Assembly: GCA_918797485.1 (NCBI GenBank)
Contig: CAKKNE010000003.1
Coordinates: forward strand, 5,022,001-5,086,000
Length of the DNA: 64,000 nucleotides
Source: Pelagomonas calceolata
Taxonomy: Eukaryota > Sar > Pelagophyceae > Pelagomonadales > Pelagomonadaceae
Reading direction: 5' to 3'
Shown one piece after another: positions 30,870 to 41,299 of this stretch (position 1 is the first letter of the stretch; each line of letters begins with the position of its first letter). A program made the position numbers and the translations under genes. The notes beneath the pieces were generated by a model. It saw nothing but the letters and a program-made list of their open reading frames with translations. It was not told where the DNA came from and ran no database searches.

Positions 30870-31180
30870 TTAGCTCTAGGGATGCCTAGTGTGTCTTACG
30901 GGCCGCTAGCTCGTTTGCGGCGCGGGAGGGGTATCGGGGGAGCTATCCCCCGCGAGCGTGGAGGTAAGCTTGCTGTCGGGCGTAGAAGCTTGCTGTCGGG
31001 CGTAGAAGCTTGCTGTCGCCGGCGTGTTGGTGAAGTCCGGGTTGCCGCCGTCGATCTTGATCCGTACTCGCGCAGCCTAGCTCTAAGCAAAAGCAAATAA
31101 ATAAATAAATTAATTAAGGAAGACCTAAAAAAAGGAACGAGCTCGTAAGAGCCTTCTCCCTGCTCGGTCAGGATGCCCAT
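30870..31180 (+). repeat. Composite dispersed repeat, partial copy (H-E-AAAT-C)
   Basis: GGATGCCTAGTGTGTCTTAC (H), a decayed E segment with the unit AAGCTTGCTGTCGGGCGTAG repeated three times (30963-31020), a short AAATAAAT tract, and C at 31118-31178. D is missing. Confidence 0.75.
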
Positions 31181-31345
31181 GCGATGCATAGGGAAATAGA
31201 GTGTGTAGCTCCGGACTTCCCCGGCAGCGTAGTCACGGTGTAGTCGTCTAACGAAATAGTTTCTCCCATGTTTGATGGGGTATGTGACGGGGAATTGCGT
31301 CCGTCAATAAAAGGTGACTCAGGATGATAATAGTTAGGAGTGAGA

Positions 31346-32159
31346 GGCGACTTCCCCCTACTAAGGGGATATCGGAGTACCCTAGGATGGGAAGTAGCCT
31401 AGGCGGGTAATACAAGTACGGGTTGTGCTTGGATACGTCTCAGTTGAACCTTGGGATCCTACTAGATGTGTATTTCCATTGCACTCCCCCATTGTCGTGA
31501 TCGTGATCAGATTGCGATAATCATGAAATCGCGGCAAGGAGGATAACATTTAAGTTTAACATTTCAATAAGGTGGATCATCCTGATGGTACCGCAGTACC
31601 GACAGTTATTCAATTAGTAGTTGGTCATTTAGTGCTTGTTCATTTAGTGGTGTGGTTGTTTTGTGCGTTTAGTTGTTTTTGTTTTAGGCGACTTCCCCCT
31701 ACTAAGGGGATATCGGAGTACCCTAGGATGGGAAGTAGCCTAGGCGGGTAATACAAGTACGGGTTGTGCTTGGATACGTCTCAGTTGAACCTTGGGATCC
31801 TACTAGATGTGTATTTCCATTGCACTCCCCCATTGTCGTGATCGTGATCAGATTGCGATAATCATGAAATCGCGGCAAGGAGGATAACATTTAAGTTTAA
31901 CATTTCAATAAGGTGGATCATCCTGATGGTACCGCAGTACCGACAGTTATTCAGTGTGGTTGGTCAGTGCTTGTTCATTTAGTGGTGTGGTTGTTTTGTG
32001 CGTTTAGTTGTTTTTGTTTTAGGCGACTTCCCCCTACTAAGGGGATATCGGAGTACCCTAGGATGGGAAGTAGCCTAGGCGGGTAATACAAGTACGGGTT
32101 GTGCTTGGATACGTCTCAGTTGAACCTTGGGATCCTACTAGATGTGTATTTCCATTGCA
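31346..32159 (+). repeat. Satellite of a 335-341 bp unit, two full copies and one partial
   Basis: Units begin GGCGACTTCCCCCTACTAAG at 31346, 31687 and 32022. The first two are near identical. The third stops after TGTATTTCCATTGCA at about 32159. Each full unit contains GGTACCGCAGTACC and ends in a T/G-rich stretch. An inverted partial copy lies at about 62268-62355. The region 31181-31345 and 32160-32346 holds no gene. Confidence 0.9.
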
Positions 32160-32346
32160 GCCCAGTGGGTCCGGTTATTTAATATTAAATAATTATCCTA
32201 AGTGAAAGTGCCACATAACACTTCACATAACATGACCCGTCGACGGGATATAAGTACTAAGGAAGACCTACTTGGGTAAAAATGCAAAGGCCGCCGCGGC
32301 TTGGACTCTAAGGCACACTAAAACACAAGACACACGCGGTCGCCCA

Positions 32347-34624
32347 TCAAGCACCAGCCAAAAACCGGCGGAACACGTCTGCGTCCACGTCGTCCCCGTG
32401 CACTTCCAGGAAGCGCTGGGCGCGTCTCCGTGCGTCGAGCGTCACGTTCGCGAGCTCGGCGTCGGTCGGCGCGTCAACGTTGCCAAAGGGTAGACCCCGG
32501 GCCGCGAGGTCGCGCCCCGCCGCGAGCGCGCCGTGGAGAGAGACGGCGGCCAGGAGGGCGTTCTTCGCCGCGTCGCCCGCGGGAGACGACAGATGCGCTC
32601 GGTGCGAGGCGGCGGCGTCGGCCGCGGGGCCCGTGAGGCGCCGCGCGGCGCGTAGCGCGGCGACGTACGCGGGGACGCCCTCGGGCACGAGCCCGGACGC
32701 GCGCAGCTCCTGCGCCAGCGTCAGCGCGAATAGTCCGGTCTGGTAGTGCGCCTGCGCGGAATCGCGTTCTCGAATCAATTATCGACTAAGACAGCGCACC
32801 CCGGGTCGGATTGCAGCCTACACAGGAGTGCGCGTCGTTGTAAGCCGCGCCTGCCGCGATCTCCCAGCTCCCGACGCGGAAGCGGTCCGGCGACGGCGGG
32901 CCTCCCTCGTAGGCCGCCTTCAGACGGTCGATCTCCGCCAGGCTCCGCGCGAGCCATTCGCCCGCGTCCCCCTGGACCGCCCCCGCGGCGACGATGCGAT
33001 AGTGGAGCCCCCACGGCACGAGGTTCCAGCGCCCACGCCACGATCCCAAGCGGCCGATGTGTGGCTCGTGAACGCCGTGGATGTCAAGGTAGATGCCCGC
33101 CGGGAACGCGTCGAGGTTGCCGGTCGCGACGTCCTCGACGAGCCGCTCGTACCGCTCGGTCGCGGGGTCCGTCGACGCGGCCGCGACGTCCGGCCATCGC
33201 TTCATCCTCGGATGCAGCGGGTGCTGCCGCGCGAACCACGGGTACGGGAGCAGCTGGAGCGACAGGTGCGTCACGTCGGGCCTTGCCCCCTCGCAGGCGC
33301 GGAGGTAGCGCGCCGGATTCCAGTGGAGGTCCGTGTGCGACAGTAACAGGCCGCCCTCCGGCACCGCCGCGAGCGCGGCGGCGCCGTGCGTCGCGAGCGC
33401 GGCGACGACGGAGAAGTCCAGCGCCGGCCAGAGTGCCGCCACTCTCGACGCCACCACACAAACGCAGAGCGCCAGGGCCGCCGCCGGCAGCGGCTTTGGG
33501 GCCCGAGCCGCCACGGCCGCAGCGCCCGCGCCCGCCATGACACAAACTAGCAAATGAGGCTGCATCCAGAAGCGGGCGTGCACTTCGTAGGCCATCGACG
33601 GCTCGTGGATGGGCAGATTGGACCATATTCCGTGCCAGAGGAGCGTGTAGAGGGTCCAGGCACCGCTGACGGCGCGCGCCGCGCGCCGCGCGGGCCGGTT
33701 CTTGCTCAGGGCGCCCGCGCCCGCGCCGACGAGGGCGAGCGCCAGCACGGTGGCGCCCGTCTGGTCCAGCGACCAGGTGAAATACGCGAGGACGCGCGGT
33801 CGGAGCCCGGCCGTGCCTGCCGCGGACGCTCCGAGGCGAAACGTGCCGTATTCGTAGCGCGTCAAGTGCGTGAAGACGCCCCGCGCGGTCGTGAGGTCGC
33901 CCCACGAGCCTTCCGTGGCCGCTGCCGACCGCTCCGTGAGCTTGTACGTCGGGTAGGCCCAGGCCGCGACGGCGACGGCGAAGAGCTCGAGCATGAATAA
34001 GGGCCCCGCCCGAAGCCAGGCGACGGCGAAGGCCGCGAGCGGCGCCGCCGTGAGGAGCGACGCGTGCTGGTGCGCCGCGCAGCAGCCCACTAACAACGCC
34101 GCAAAGCGCGCGGGCCGCCGGTCGCGCGGGTGCGCGGCGAGCGCGGCCGCGCACCAGATCCCAAAGGCGACGAGCGCGTTGTTCAGCGCGAAGACCTCGG
34201 CGTGCGTCGCGTATTCCCAGGGCAGCGGCGACGCGAGAAGGGCGCCGCCGGCGACGACCGCCGCTATGGCGCCGTGCCGGCCCTCGTCGAGGTGCCTGGC
34301 CCAGGTCGCGGCGGCGCGCGCGCAGCCCCAGACGGCCGCCGCGCCGCAGAGCGCCGACATGAGACTCGCGCGGCGCGCGGCGCGCGTTGGATCCAGGGCG
34401 AAGATATTTGCCAGCTCAAGCCAGAGCCCATAGCCCGGCGGGTGCGCGACGCCCCCGACGCAGGCCTCCGCGAGCAGCTCGCCCGAGTCGCCGCCGCCGA
34501 CGCTCGCCGCCGCCGTCAGCGCGTAGACGACGCTCGCGCTGACGCCGCAGGCCGCGGCCGCCGCGCGTGCGGCGTCGTCGTCCGACTGCAGCGCTTGCTT
34601 CCTTGACGTGCTCTTCTTGCCCAT
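32347..34624 (-). CDS. TMEM260: TMEM260-type multi-pass protein (DUF2723), probable O-mannosyltransferase
   Basis: Two exons, 34624-32822 and 32751-32347, joined by a 70-nt GT-AG intron in phase (NDAHSC then AHYQTGLFAL). After a short cytosolic start (MGKKSTSRKQ), residues about 45-65 read GGDSGELLAEACVGGVAHPP, the hallmark of DUF2723. Many hydrophobic helices follow, with PWEYATHAEVFALNNALVAF and WHGIWSNLPI. The lumenal tail (SLQLLPYPWFARQH, GIYLDIHGVHEPHIG, LVPWGLHYRI) matches the C-terminal TMEM260 region, and exon 2 is helical and repeat-like. In animals TMEM260 O-mannosylates IPT domains of membrane receptors in the ER. Length (about 735 residues) fits. The exact acceptor in an alga is unknown. 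Confidence 0.85.
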
Positions 34625-34756
34625 TACCGCAGTCGCGGTGAGGCTGCCCAGAGACGACGCACGTTATGAGTAAGATGTACGGTCTCTCTCGGGGGCAGGG
34701 ACCGCATTCCGGCTCCCGGGTCAGCAGCCCGCACCGGAGTGATTCACAGATGAGCG

Positions 34757-34958
34757 TACCGGTACCGTGGTACTTGCTGGCACCACGTAGAGAGAGAAAC
34801 CACTAGCCTTTCCTACCCTAGATATGTATCTCCCACTCTCTAATATTTGAGTCTATACATTGAGTGCCAAAAGCACTACGGTGTAACAACAGTTCACTAT
34901 AAAACACTCTCGTAGTCAGGCCTATCAGCCCTAGGCTGGTTAGCTAGGACCCTGCTAC
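34757..34958 (+). repeat. GGTACC array followed by family B, plus orientation
   Basis: GTACCGGTACCGTGGTACTT (34757-34776) precedes the B start, GTAGAGAGAGAAACC (34787). This B copy also carries an inner segment GCTGGTTAGCTAGGACCCTG ending at about 34958, shared with 48999-49160 and, inverted, 62541-62700. Confidence 0.85.
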
Positions 34959-35045
34959 TTTACATAACGCTGAAACATACTCTTGCTAGGTTATGGGCCC
35001 ACAGGGTTCTGCCTATTGACGTAGAGTGTTTTACAGTGAACTTGA

Positions 35046-35177
35046 ATGCCTAAACAAGGAAAAACACCCAAAAAGAAATCTAAAGAGAAAACACCCCAAA
35101 AGAGCGGAGAAAGTGAATATCCAGCGATGGATGAAGATGAATTTAACCGGCTCTTTCAAAACGCGATCGAACCGTGA
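35046..35177 (+). CDS. Short lysine-rich ORF, 43 residues, A/T-rich
   Basis: ATG at 35046: starts MPKQGKTPKKKSKEKTPQKS and ends EFNRLFQNAIEP before TGA at 35175-35177. A basic first half and acidic second half, in codons far higher in A/T than the host genes. It lies just inside a sequence related to family B (35022-35042) and converges on the ORF at 35399-35193. No homologue is recognised; it could belong to a mobile element or be chance. Confidence 0.35.
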   Translation: MPKQGKTPKKKSKEKTPQKSGESEYPAMDEDEFNRLFQNAIEP

Positions 35178-35192
35178 CAATCATAAGCGCGT

Positions 35193-35399
35193 TTACTTGC
35201 TGGCAAGTTCAAGTTGCTGCCTCGATTCTTGTGCAGCTAGATCACTTCTAGTTTTCAGTTCATCCATGAATTTAAGAAGAGCCATGTCTGCGTCGGGATT
35301 TGCTGAGACATAGGTTCTCAGGGCAGGCGATTCCAGTTCCACTGCTCGATCCGCGGCCAGTTTCCGAGGGAGAAGGAAGTATCCTAAAATACAGGCCAC
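35193..35399 (-). CDS. Short A/T-rich ORF, 68 residues, convergent with the previous one
   Basis: Starts at the ATG at 35399 (MACILGYFLLPRKLAADRAV) and ends in MDELKTRSDLAAQESRQQLE plus LASK. A hydrophobic N-terminus followed by a likely helix. Only 15 bp separate its stop from that of the plus-strand ORF. Codon use is unlike the GC-rich host genes. Unassigned. Confidence 0.35.
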   Translation of the reverse strand: MACILGYFLLPRKLAADRAVELESPALRTYVSANPDADMALLKFMDELKTRSDLAAQESRQQLELASK

Positions 35400-35489
35400 T
35401 AGCCTCTGATATCCACTAGAACCTGAGAGGAGCTCTAGATAAAGGTAACTACAGCATCATAGCACAATCGCTGTAGCGACATACTCTTG

Positions 35490-35530
35490 CAGCTGGTACC
35501 GTAGGATACCTACGGTACCGTAGGTACGCC
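35490..35530. repeat. GGTACCGTA array
   Basis: GGTACCGTAGGATACCTACG and neighbours, followed by more GGTACC-like words to 35575. Confidence 0.8.
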
Positions 35531-35708
35531 CTCTACAGTCCCGACCATCGTTCCTGCGGTACCGGCACCGTGGTAGTACGTGCACGTCGTGGCGCCAGTT
35601 TGCTTGGAGACGACGTATCATACGTTGCACAAGCTCTAATTGGCATTGCCTTCGTCCAACTTTTTCCCCCAACACTCACTCTCGAAGCCTAGGACCCTCG
35701 CTTATTTG

Positions 35709-36916
35709 ATGACGTGCAACATTGTTGGAAGGATGCTGGGCCAGTTTTCCCTCCTCGTTTCCATCGCAGGCGGTACCACGCACCTGGGCCCCGATATTTT
35801 CACGCGGCAGCGAATCCACGACTGCGGAGCTTCCATGATGCGCCGCGCGGGTGCTGAGATGGACTGGGGCGCAAAATTTGACGAGTGGCCCGCGATCGCG
35901 CGGGAAATTGACGTGGACGCCACCGCGGCCAGCCGAGACGCCGGCAACGGGTCCGTCTACTACGCAGTCGCACTCATGGTGGACCAGCAGAGTCGGGTCG
36001 AACACACGCGCGAGCTGCTGGCGCGTCACCCGCGGTGGCACGTGTTCAACTCGACGAGCAAGTACAGCGTCGACGTGCTTTACCGCCACTATGTCGGCAT
36101 GGGCCTGCGGCTGCGCGAATTCAAGCTCGAACCGCTCCTGGGCAAGGTCGCGTGGCGCGGGCCGGCGCCGAAGAAACGGAGGAAGAATCGATCGTTGCCG
36201 GTGGATCGGTTTCCGGGACTCCGCCCTTCCGCCGCAGGTGGTGGACTTGCATACGATTCTGCATGCTCGTCCTGGGGTCCGGCCACGCGTACGGCGTCAT
36301 GCTGAACGACGACGTCACTGTCGCTGATGATTTCGAAAGGACGCTGGAGGCGCACCTGCTCCGATTTTCCGGGCCCATGAAGTTCGCAACCTACCGTCTG
36401 GGGCAGTTCGATCTGGGACTGGTGGTCTCGCGCGAGTCGGCGGCGCGCCAGCTGGGCATCATCTGCGAACTAGAGACACTCGACCACTTCCACGACCATT
36501 TCACGAGTCGCACACATCGGTGGCTTCCGCACGTCGTGGGCAACTGCCCGATCACGTACGCCGGTAGGCCCCTAGAAGGCCTGGCGCGCCCGCATGGTGC
36601 GCTCCACGCCAAAAGCAACATTCTCGGCGTGGCGAACGAGGCCTCAGACGCGGAGTTTCTCGCCCGCATCCGCAATCGGCCTCGCGATCGTCCGGGTTTC
36701 TGCGGGTCGGCGTATCCTGGCCGTATTTTCAATCGATCGCACCTTGGTGCCTGGATTCACGCCGATCCCGCCCTACGCCCCGCAAACGCGCCGCTTGGCG
36801 GTCCGCAAGGGACCGTAGCGCGGCCAGCCGCGCCTGATCTCCGAGCCGCGACGACTCACGCCCTCCTCGCGGAGCTCGCGAATCGAGTCGAGGGCCCGGG
36901 TGGGGGAACAGGGTAG
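35709..36916 (+). CDS. Secretory glycosyltransferase-like protein (GT25-like)
   Basis: Two exons, 35709-36151 and 36238-36916, with an 86-nt phase-consistent intron (LLGKVA then WWTCIRFC). The first exon has a hydrophobic start (MLGQFSLLVSIAGG) and YYAVALMVDQQSRVEHTREL, HPRWHVFNSTSKYSVDVLYR. The second exon has HAYGVMLNDDVTVADDFERT, where NDD sits where GT25-type enzymes carry the metal-binding DxD/EDD, then GPMKFATYRLGQFDLGLVVS. The layout (partner residues R..LL, then 'K.A.W...L', then DDV) suggests a GT-A glycosyltransferase of the secretory route. The acceptor cannot be told. An open frame extends 5' to 35640 without an ATG. Confidence 0.6.
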
Positions 36917-37566
36917 TACTCTGCGGAGTACGCATTATTCTGTAACCACCTGTTGGCAATTCCGTTGACCAGACTCGGAAAAAAAGAGCCTGAGAATCCC
37001 GCCGGCCCTCAGGCTCGGTTTGGAGCGCCCTCAGGCTATACAAGTTACTAGCCTGAGTATTTCGAGTCATATAAATTAAATAGATGCTAGTAAAAATTCA
37101 GTTAAGGAACTTGAAGCCTGACCCTGAGCCGGAGGAATATCCGAGTCCTAAATAAAAACCGTAGCCGCGGCGTCACGGTACCAGTGACCGTCAGTGACTC
37201 AGGCTAGCCTACCTGAGTACTACTAGTAGAGTGCTACTAACTTGAAACAAATACTTATCACGTTATCGCGGTAAATACATAAATATTTCAAGTTTGTTCG
37301 AGGATTCAATGAGGAAGGAATGATATCCTAGTAATAAAAAGACATAGCCTGAGTACGTCAACTTGAAGCCTGTACTAGTAGCCTAGGATGATACCCAGCC
37401 GGCGCTGCTACTAGTAAAAATGGAGGTGAGGAAACGGCAAAGCAACTTGAAGTTTCAATCTCCTGACTCGACGAATCAGAAATGGATTCTAGTAGAGGCT
37501 TTATTTATTATCCGATTCGAGTGTGTACATCACAGGAGGCAGCCGCCAGACGCGCCATCCATCGGC
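36917..37566. other. A/T-rich intergenic spacer
   Basis: Rich in CTAGTAG/ACTTGAA words and TAAATA tracts. GCCCTCAGGCTCGG and its relatives recur at 36985-37055 (CCTGAG/CTCAGG words). No gene was recognised. Confidence 0.5.
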
Positions 37567-39610
37567 TTAAAACGAGTAGAGAGCTTCCGCGTACACGTCG
37601 ATCGCGTCGTCTTCGTCCACGCCGAAGTCGCCGCCGCGCCGCCGGCCCGGAGTAGGCGTCGTCGCCGCCGCCGTATCGGGGGTGCCGCCCGCGACGGGTC
37701 GATCGTCATCGTCGTTGTCGAAGAGAATGGCGGCGACGGAGGTAGCGACGGAGGTGAGGGGAGCGAGCGGCGCCGGTGCCGGGGGTTCGTCGAGGACGTG
37801 ATCCGTCGCGGCGGCGACGCGGGCGATGTCGGCGGCGCGCGGCCTGGCGGCGGCATCCCCGAGCGTCCCGAGGACGGCGAGGAGCCAACCGGTCTGGGCC
37901 GTCTGCTCAAGGACGGCGGAGACGTAGTCCGTCGCGACGCCGACGGCCCACGACGGCCCGAGGGGCCAAAAGCCCTCGTGCCAGGCGTTGTGCCCGCCCC
38001 GGTTCGTGCGCACGACGACGACGCGGGGGTTCCGCACGAGCTCCGGCCAGTCGTAGCAGTCGTCGTGCGACACGAGCGGGTCGTCGCGCGCGTGGACGAC
38101 GAGGAGCGGAATGCGCACGTCGCGGAGTCGCTCGCGGCTCGACGCGACGTAGTGCGGCCGCGTGCGCGGGAGTCGGGCCGGCACGGGCGCCAATGGCGCA
38201 CTGGGCCGCCGCCGCCGCGCCGCCGCGCCGGCGCCGTCGTCGAAGCCGGCAAACGAACCCGGCTCGGAACGATTCGACGCGCGGGGGATGGCCGCGACGT
38301 GACGATCGTACATCACGGCCGGGCCGTGCCGCGCGAACGCCAGGACGCGGCGCGCGTGCTCGCGGCGCGCGCGCTCGTCGGCGAGGCCCGGGTCGGCCCT
38401 CGCGTGGCGGAGAATGCACCGTCGCATGCCGCGCGCGAAGACCTTGCGGTACGTCGCGTTTTTCGTCTTGGCGACGAAGTCCGCGGTACGCAGAAAATCC
38501 ATGCAGCCCGCGAGCGTGACGGCCGCGACGAGCGGCGTCGCCTCGCCGGCGGCCGCGAGGTACTGAACCAGCAGGAAGGCGGACGCGGAGTGCGCGACGC
38601 AGAAGATCGGCGCCGCCGGGTTCGACGCGCGGATCGCCTCGACTGCGCGCGCGAGGTCCCGCCACTCGTTCCAGTCGAGCCGCCAGTCGCTGAAGGCGAC
38701 CGCGCGCCAGCCGCGGCTCTCGCAGCGCCGCGCCAGGTGCTTCATGTAGTGGTCGTCGCGCGTGCCGCCGACGCCGTAGAGCAGCAGGACGACCGGCGAC
38801 GTTGGGGACGGCGGCGGCGCGCGCGTCGCGAAGAGGCCGTCGCCGTGCAGGGCGAACTCGTCGCGGTGCGCGACGAGCCAGTCGAGCCAGACCTCGCCGC
38901 CGTCGAACGTCCGGACGGCCTGGCGGCGCCAGCGCACGGGCCGCAGCAGCAGGAAGCTCAGGTCCGCCAGGACGTGCGCGATCACGGTCTGCGCGTGGCG
39001 GCTCGTCAGCCAGAACACGGGCCGAAACTCGCGCGTCGCGAGCCCGGCGCGCTCGACGATCGCCACGTTCCAGAACGTCCGCGTGCAGCTCACGACCGGC
39101 CGCTCGCAGACGCGGACGCGCCAGTGCGCCACCCAGCCCAGCGCGCCGCCGACGACCTGCCCGCGACGCCGGCGATCGCGACCGCGCGCGACGAAATCGC
39201 CCCCCTCGCGCGCGCCCCTCGCGCGGACCGACTTGGACGCGGCCGCGCGCCCAGGCCCAGACGTTCCGCGACACGAGGATGGCCAGCGCGCGCAGCACCT
39301 TGGCGACCGTCCGCCGGCCGGGGCGGCGGCCGAACACCGCGTCGAAGACGTACCGCCGGAGCCATCGCCTGCCGACGACCGCGGCGGCGAACGCGACGAC
39401 GAGGCCCTGGTTCCGCGCGCTCGTCTGCGTCAGCGAGTACGCGACGCTCCGCGCCAGGTCCTTGAGCCCGAACGCGTGGCGGCCCACGTTCACGCCGCGC
39501 CGCCGCCGCAGCAAGAAACGGACGCACGAACGCAGGGCGAGCACCGAGCTAATGACCAGCGTGAGCGCATCCACGAGCGCATTTTTCTCGTCGGGCCAGG
39601 AGGACGGCAT
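37567..39610 (-). CDS. ABHD1/3-family alpha/beta hydrolase with N-terminal membrane region
   Basis: Two exons, 39610-39233 and 39156-37567, with a 76-nt phase-0 intron. The N-terminus (MPSSWPDEKNALVDALTLVI) holds several hydrophobic helices. The hydrolase domain starts FRPVFWLTSRHAQTVIAHVL, the family signature, then VLLLYGVGGTRDDHYMKHLA (oxyanion region), FCVAHSASAFLLVQYL (nucleophile Ser), LLVVHARDDPLVSHDD (Asp) and NRGGHNAWHEGFWP (His). The elbow is AHSAS rather than GxSxG. About 25 extra residues rich in Arg, Ala and Pro interrupt the domain between GSFAGFDD and HYVASSRERL. Family members act on lipids or acyl esters at ER or plastid membranes. The tail is acidic. Confidence 0.82.
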
Positions 39611-39689
39611 CTGTTCGTGACTTGAGCCAGGACGGCTCGATGCGGAGCACTGATGATGAGAGTTACAACTCGTGCATGCTACATGTACC

Positions 39690-39728
39690 TGCGGTACCAC
39701 GGTACCAAGTACCATGGTACCGTACCGA
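39690..39728. repeat. GGTACC array in a gene 5' region
   Basis: TGCGGTACCACGGTACCAAG and TACCATGGTACCGTACC, lying between the divergent ABHD and methyltransferase genes. Confidence 0.8.
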
Positions 39729-39775
39729 CCGGCTTGAAAAGTTTTCTTACTGAGCGGGGAGAAAAACACACACAG

Positions 39776-40714
39776 ATGCAAATTTGGGGTGGGAGTAGCG
39801 ACAAATGGGCAGCGTTTGTGTGCGTGTTCGTTTCTCACCGTGCTGCCGCTGCTTGCGACTTGCATGAGGAGCCCGAGGCCCACACGTACGCGAGGGCCAA
39901 GGCCTGCGAGGCGATGCTCCTCGACGGCGAGCTCGCGCGCTTTCGAGCGCACGCTCCCAGTGGGGTGGACATCGACGCCTACGTCCGCCGGGCGCTCGCC
40001 AAGCATCGGTTCCGCCTGCCGCATCGGGACCGCTTTCCCGAACTTCTCGGAAAGCTCGGCCTCAACCGCACCGCCGTGGAGATCGGCGTTCGCGAGGGGC
40101 ATTGGAGCCGCATGTTTCTTGGGCGCTGGCGCGGCAGAGCCTACCACGGCGTCGACCCGCTGCTTCTCAGCGCCGACTTGGAACGCTATCGGACGCTCAT
40201 GCCCGAGGTCCACGCGTACGGCGTTGAGACGATCGCCGCGCTCGAGAATGACCCGAGGTGGCACTTTCACCACGGGCTGGACCACAAGTTCGTCGACGCC
40301 TTTTCTGACGGCTCGCTGGACTTCGTGTATATCGACTCGGCGCACAACTACCGCGACGTCACAGATACCTTCGACCGATGGTGGCCGAAGCTACGGCCGG
40401 GGGGCATCATCGCGGGCCACGATTATTGTGTGGGCAGGTCCAAGGGAAGAGAAGAGGGGGTCGGCGAGTGGCCGCGACCGGACATCGCCCCGGAGCTCGC
40501 GGCCGCCCGCGTCCCGACCTGCGGCGTCTACGCGTGCATCGTCGGCGAGTTTTGCTACCCCAAGGACAAAAAACGCCGGGGCCAAGAAAAGATTGGCTTC
40601 AGCGGGGTGGCGCTCGCCGCCCGCGAGGCGGTCGCTAGGCGCGGATCTAGGCTCCAGTTCACAGGCGAGGGCGGCGTCGTCGGCAATCCAAGTTGGTGGG
40701 CCGTGAAGGCATGA
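39776..40714 (+). CDS. Class I SAM-dependent methyltransferase (family 24-like), secretory
   Basis: Single-exon gene. I chose the ATG at 39776 (MQIWGGSSDKWAAFVCVFVS) because upstream in-frame ATGs lie in or before the GGTACC array; this start gives a short signal anchor. The domain reads NRTAVEIGVREGHWSRMFLG (motif I, SAM-binding E-x-G-x-x-x-G), AYHGVDPLLL, LDFVYIDSAHNYRDVTDTFD (motif with Asp and His) and WWPKLRPGGIIAGHDYCVG. This is the layout of Methyltransf_24 proteins. The C-terminal part, PTCGVYACIVGEFCYPKDKK, is variable. Likely modifies a glycan or small molecule in the secretory lumen (inference). Confidence 0.78.
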   Translation: MQIWGGSSDKWAAFVCVFVSHRAAAACDLHEEPEAHTYARAKACEAMLLDGELARFRAHAPSGVDIDAYVRRALAKHRFRLPHRDRFPELLGKLGLNRTAVEIGVREGHWSRMFLGRWRGRAYHGVDPLLLSADLERYRTLMPEVHAYGVETIAALENDPRWHFHHGLDHKFVDAFSDGSLDFVYIDSAHNYRDVTDTFDRWWPKLRPGGIIAGHDYCVGRSKGREEGVGEWPRPDIAPELAAARVPTCGVYACIVGEFCYPKDKKRRGQEKIGFSGVALAAREAVARRGSRLQFTGEGGVVGNPSWWAVKA

Positions 40715-40911
40715 GTGCGACACATCGCAAAGGCAGACGTGTCGCGGCAGCCTGAGCCCGGTATCCGTACCAGGCCGTCCGGGGGCCCGGGTCCCCGGGG
40801 CTTGGCGTTCAACGGCCTCCTTCCACTCATAAAGCTCCTAACTTTGCTCTGGTTCACTATTTTAGTTATTTTCAATTATATCTTGAAACCTGGATAAGGT
40901 ACGAACTTGTT

Positions 40912-41165
40912 TACCGTAGGTACCGTACCGCATTAGGTACCCGGGCCGTACCGCAGTACCTGCTATGATATGGCCACGGCCCCTTTTCCACATATAAATC
41001 TCCCAAATTTTATCTTAGCTTCACTATCCTAGTCTCATTTATCTTGGTTAGATACCCGGATAGAATAGGCCTAGTGAATACGGTAGGTACCTACGGTACC
41101 GTAGGTACCATACCGCAGTAGGTAACGTACCGTAGGTACGGTACCGGTAACCCCCTACTGCGGTA
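40912..41165 (-). repeat. Family G repeat (minus orientation) between GGTACC arrays
   Basis: The G core at about 40975-41080 (GGCCCCTTTTCCACATATAA ... CGGATAGAATAGGCCTAGTG) is the reverse complement of the copy at 46815. A GGTACCGTA array follows directly (41080-41165) and another precedes it (40912-40960). Here the inner GC-rich part of G (CGTTGCCACAACGGGCGCC) is mostly missing. Confidence 0.8.
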
Positions 41166-41299
41166 CAACAGGCCGAAAATCGCGGTAAAAGCCACGGCCA
41201 CTCCGCTGCGCGGCCCAGTGTCTATCGCGGTTGGGGTTAAAACGCCTCGCCAGCTTGAGCCGTTCGACCACGCACCGACGACAGCGCGCGCGCAGGACG

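Noticed and set aside
31346-32159. CRISPR array
   Set aside because: Units of 335-341 bp are identical throughout, with no repeat-spacer alternation, in a eukaryotic genome.
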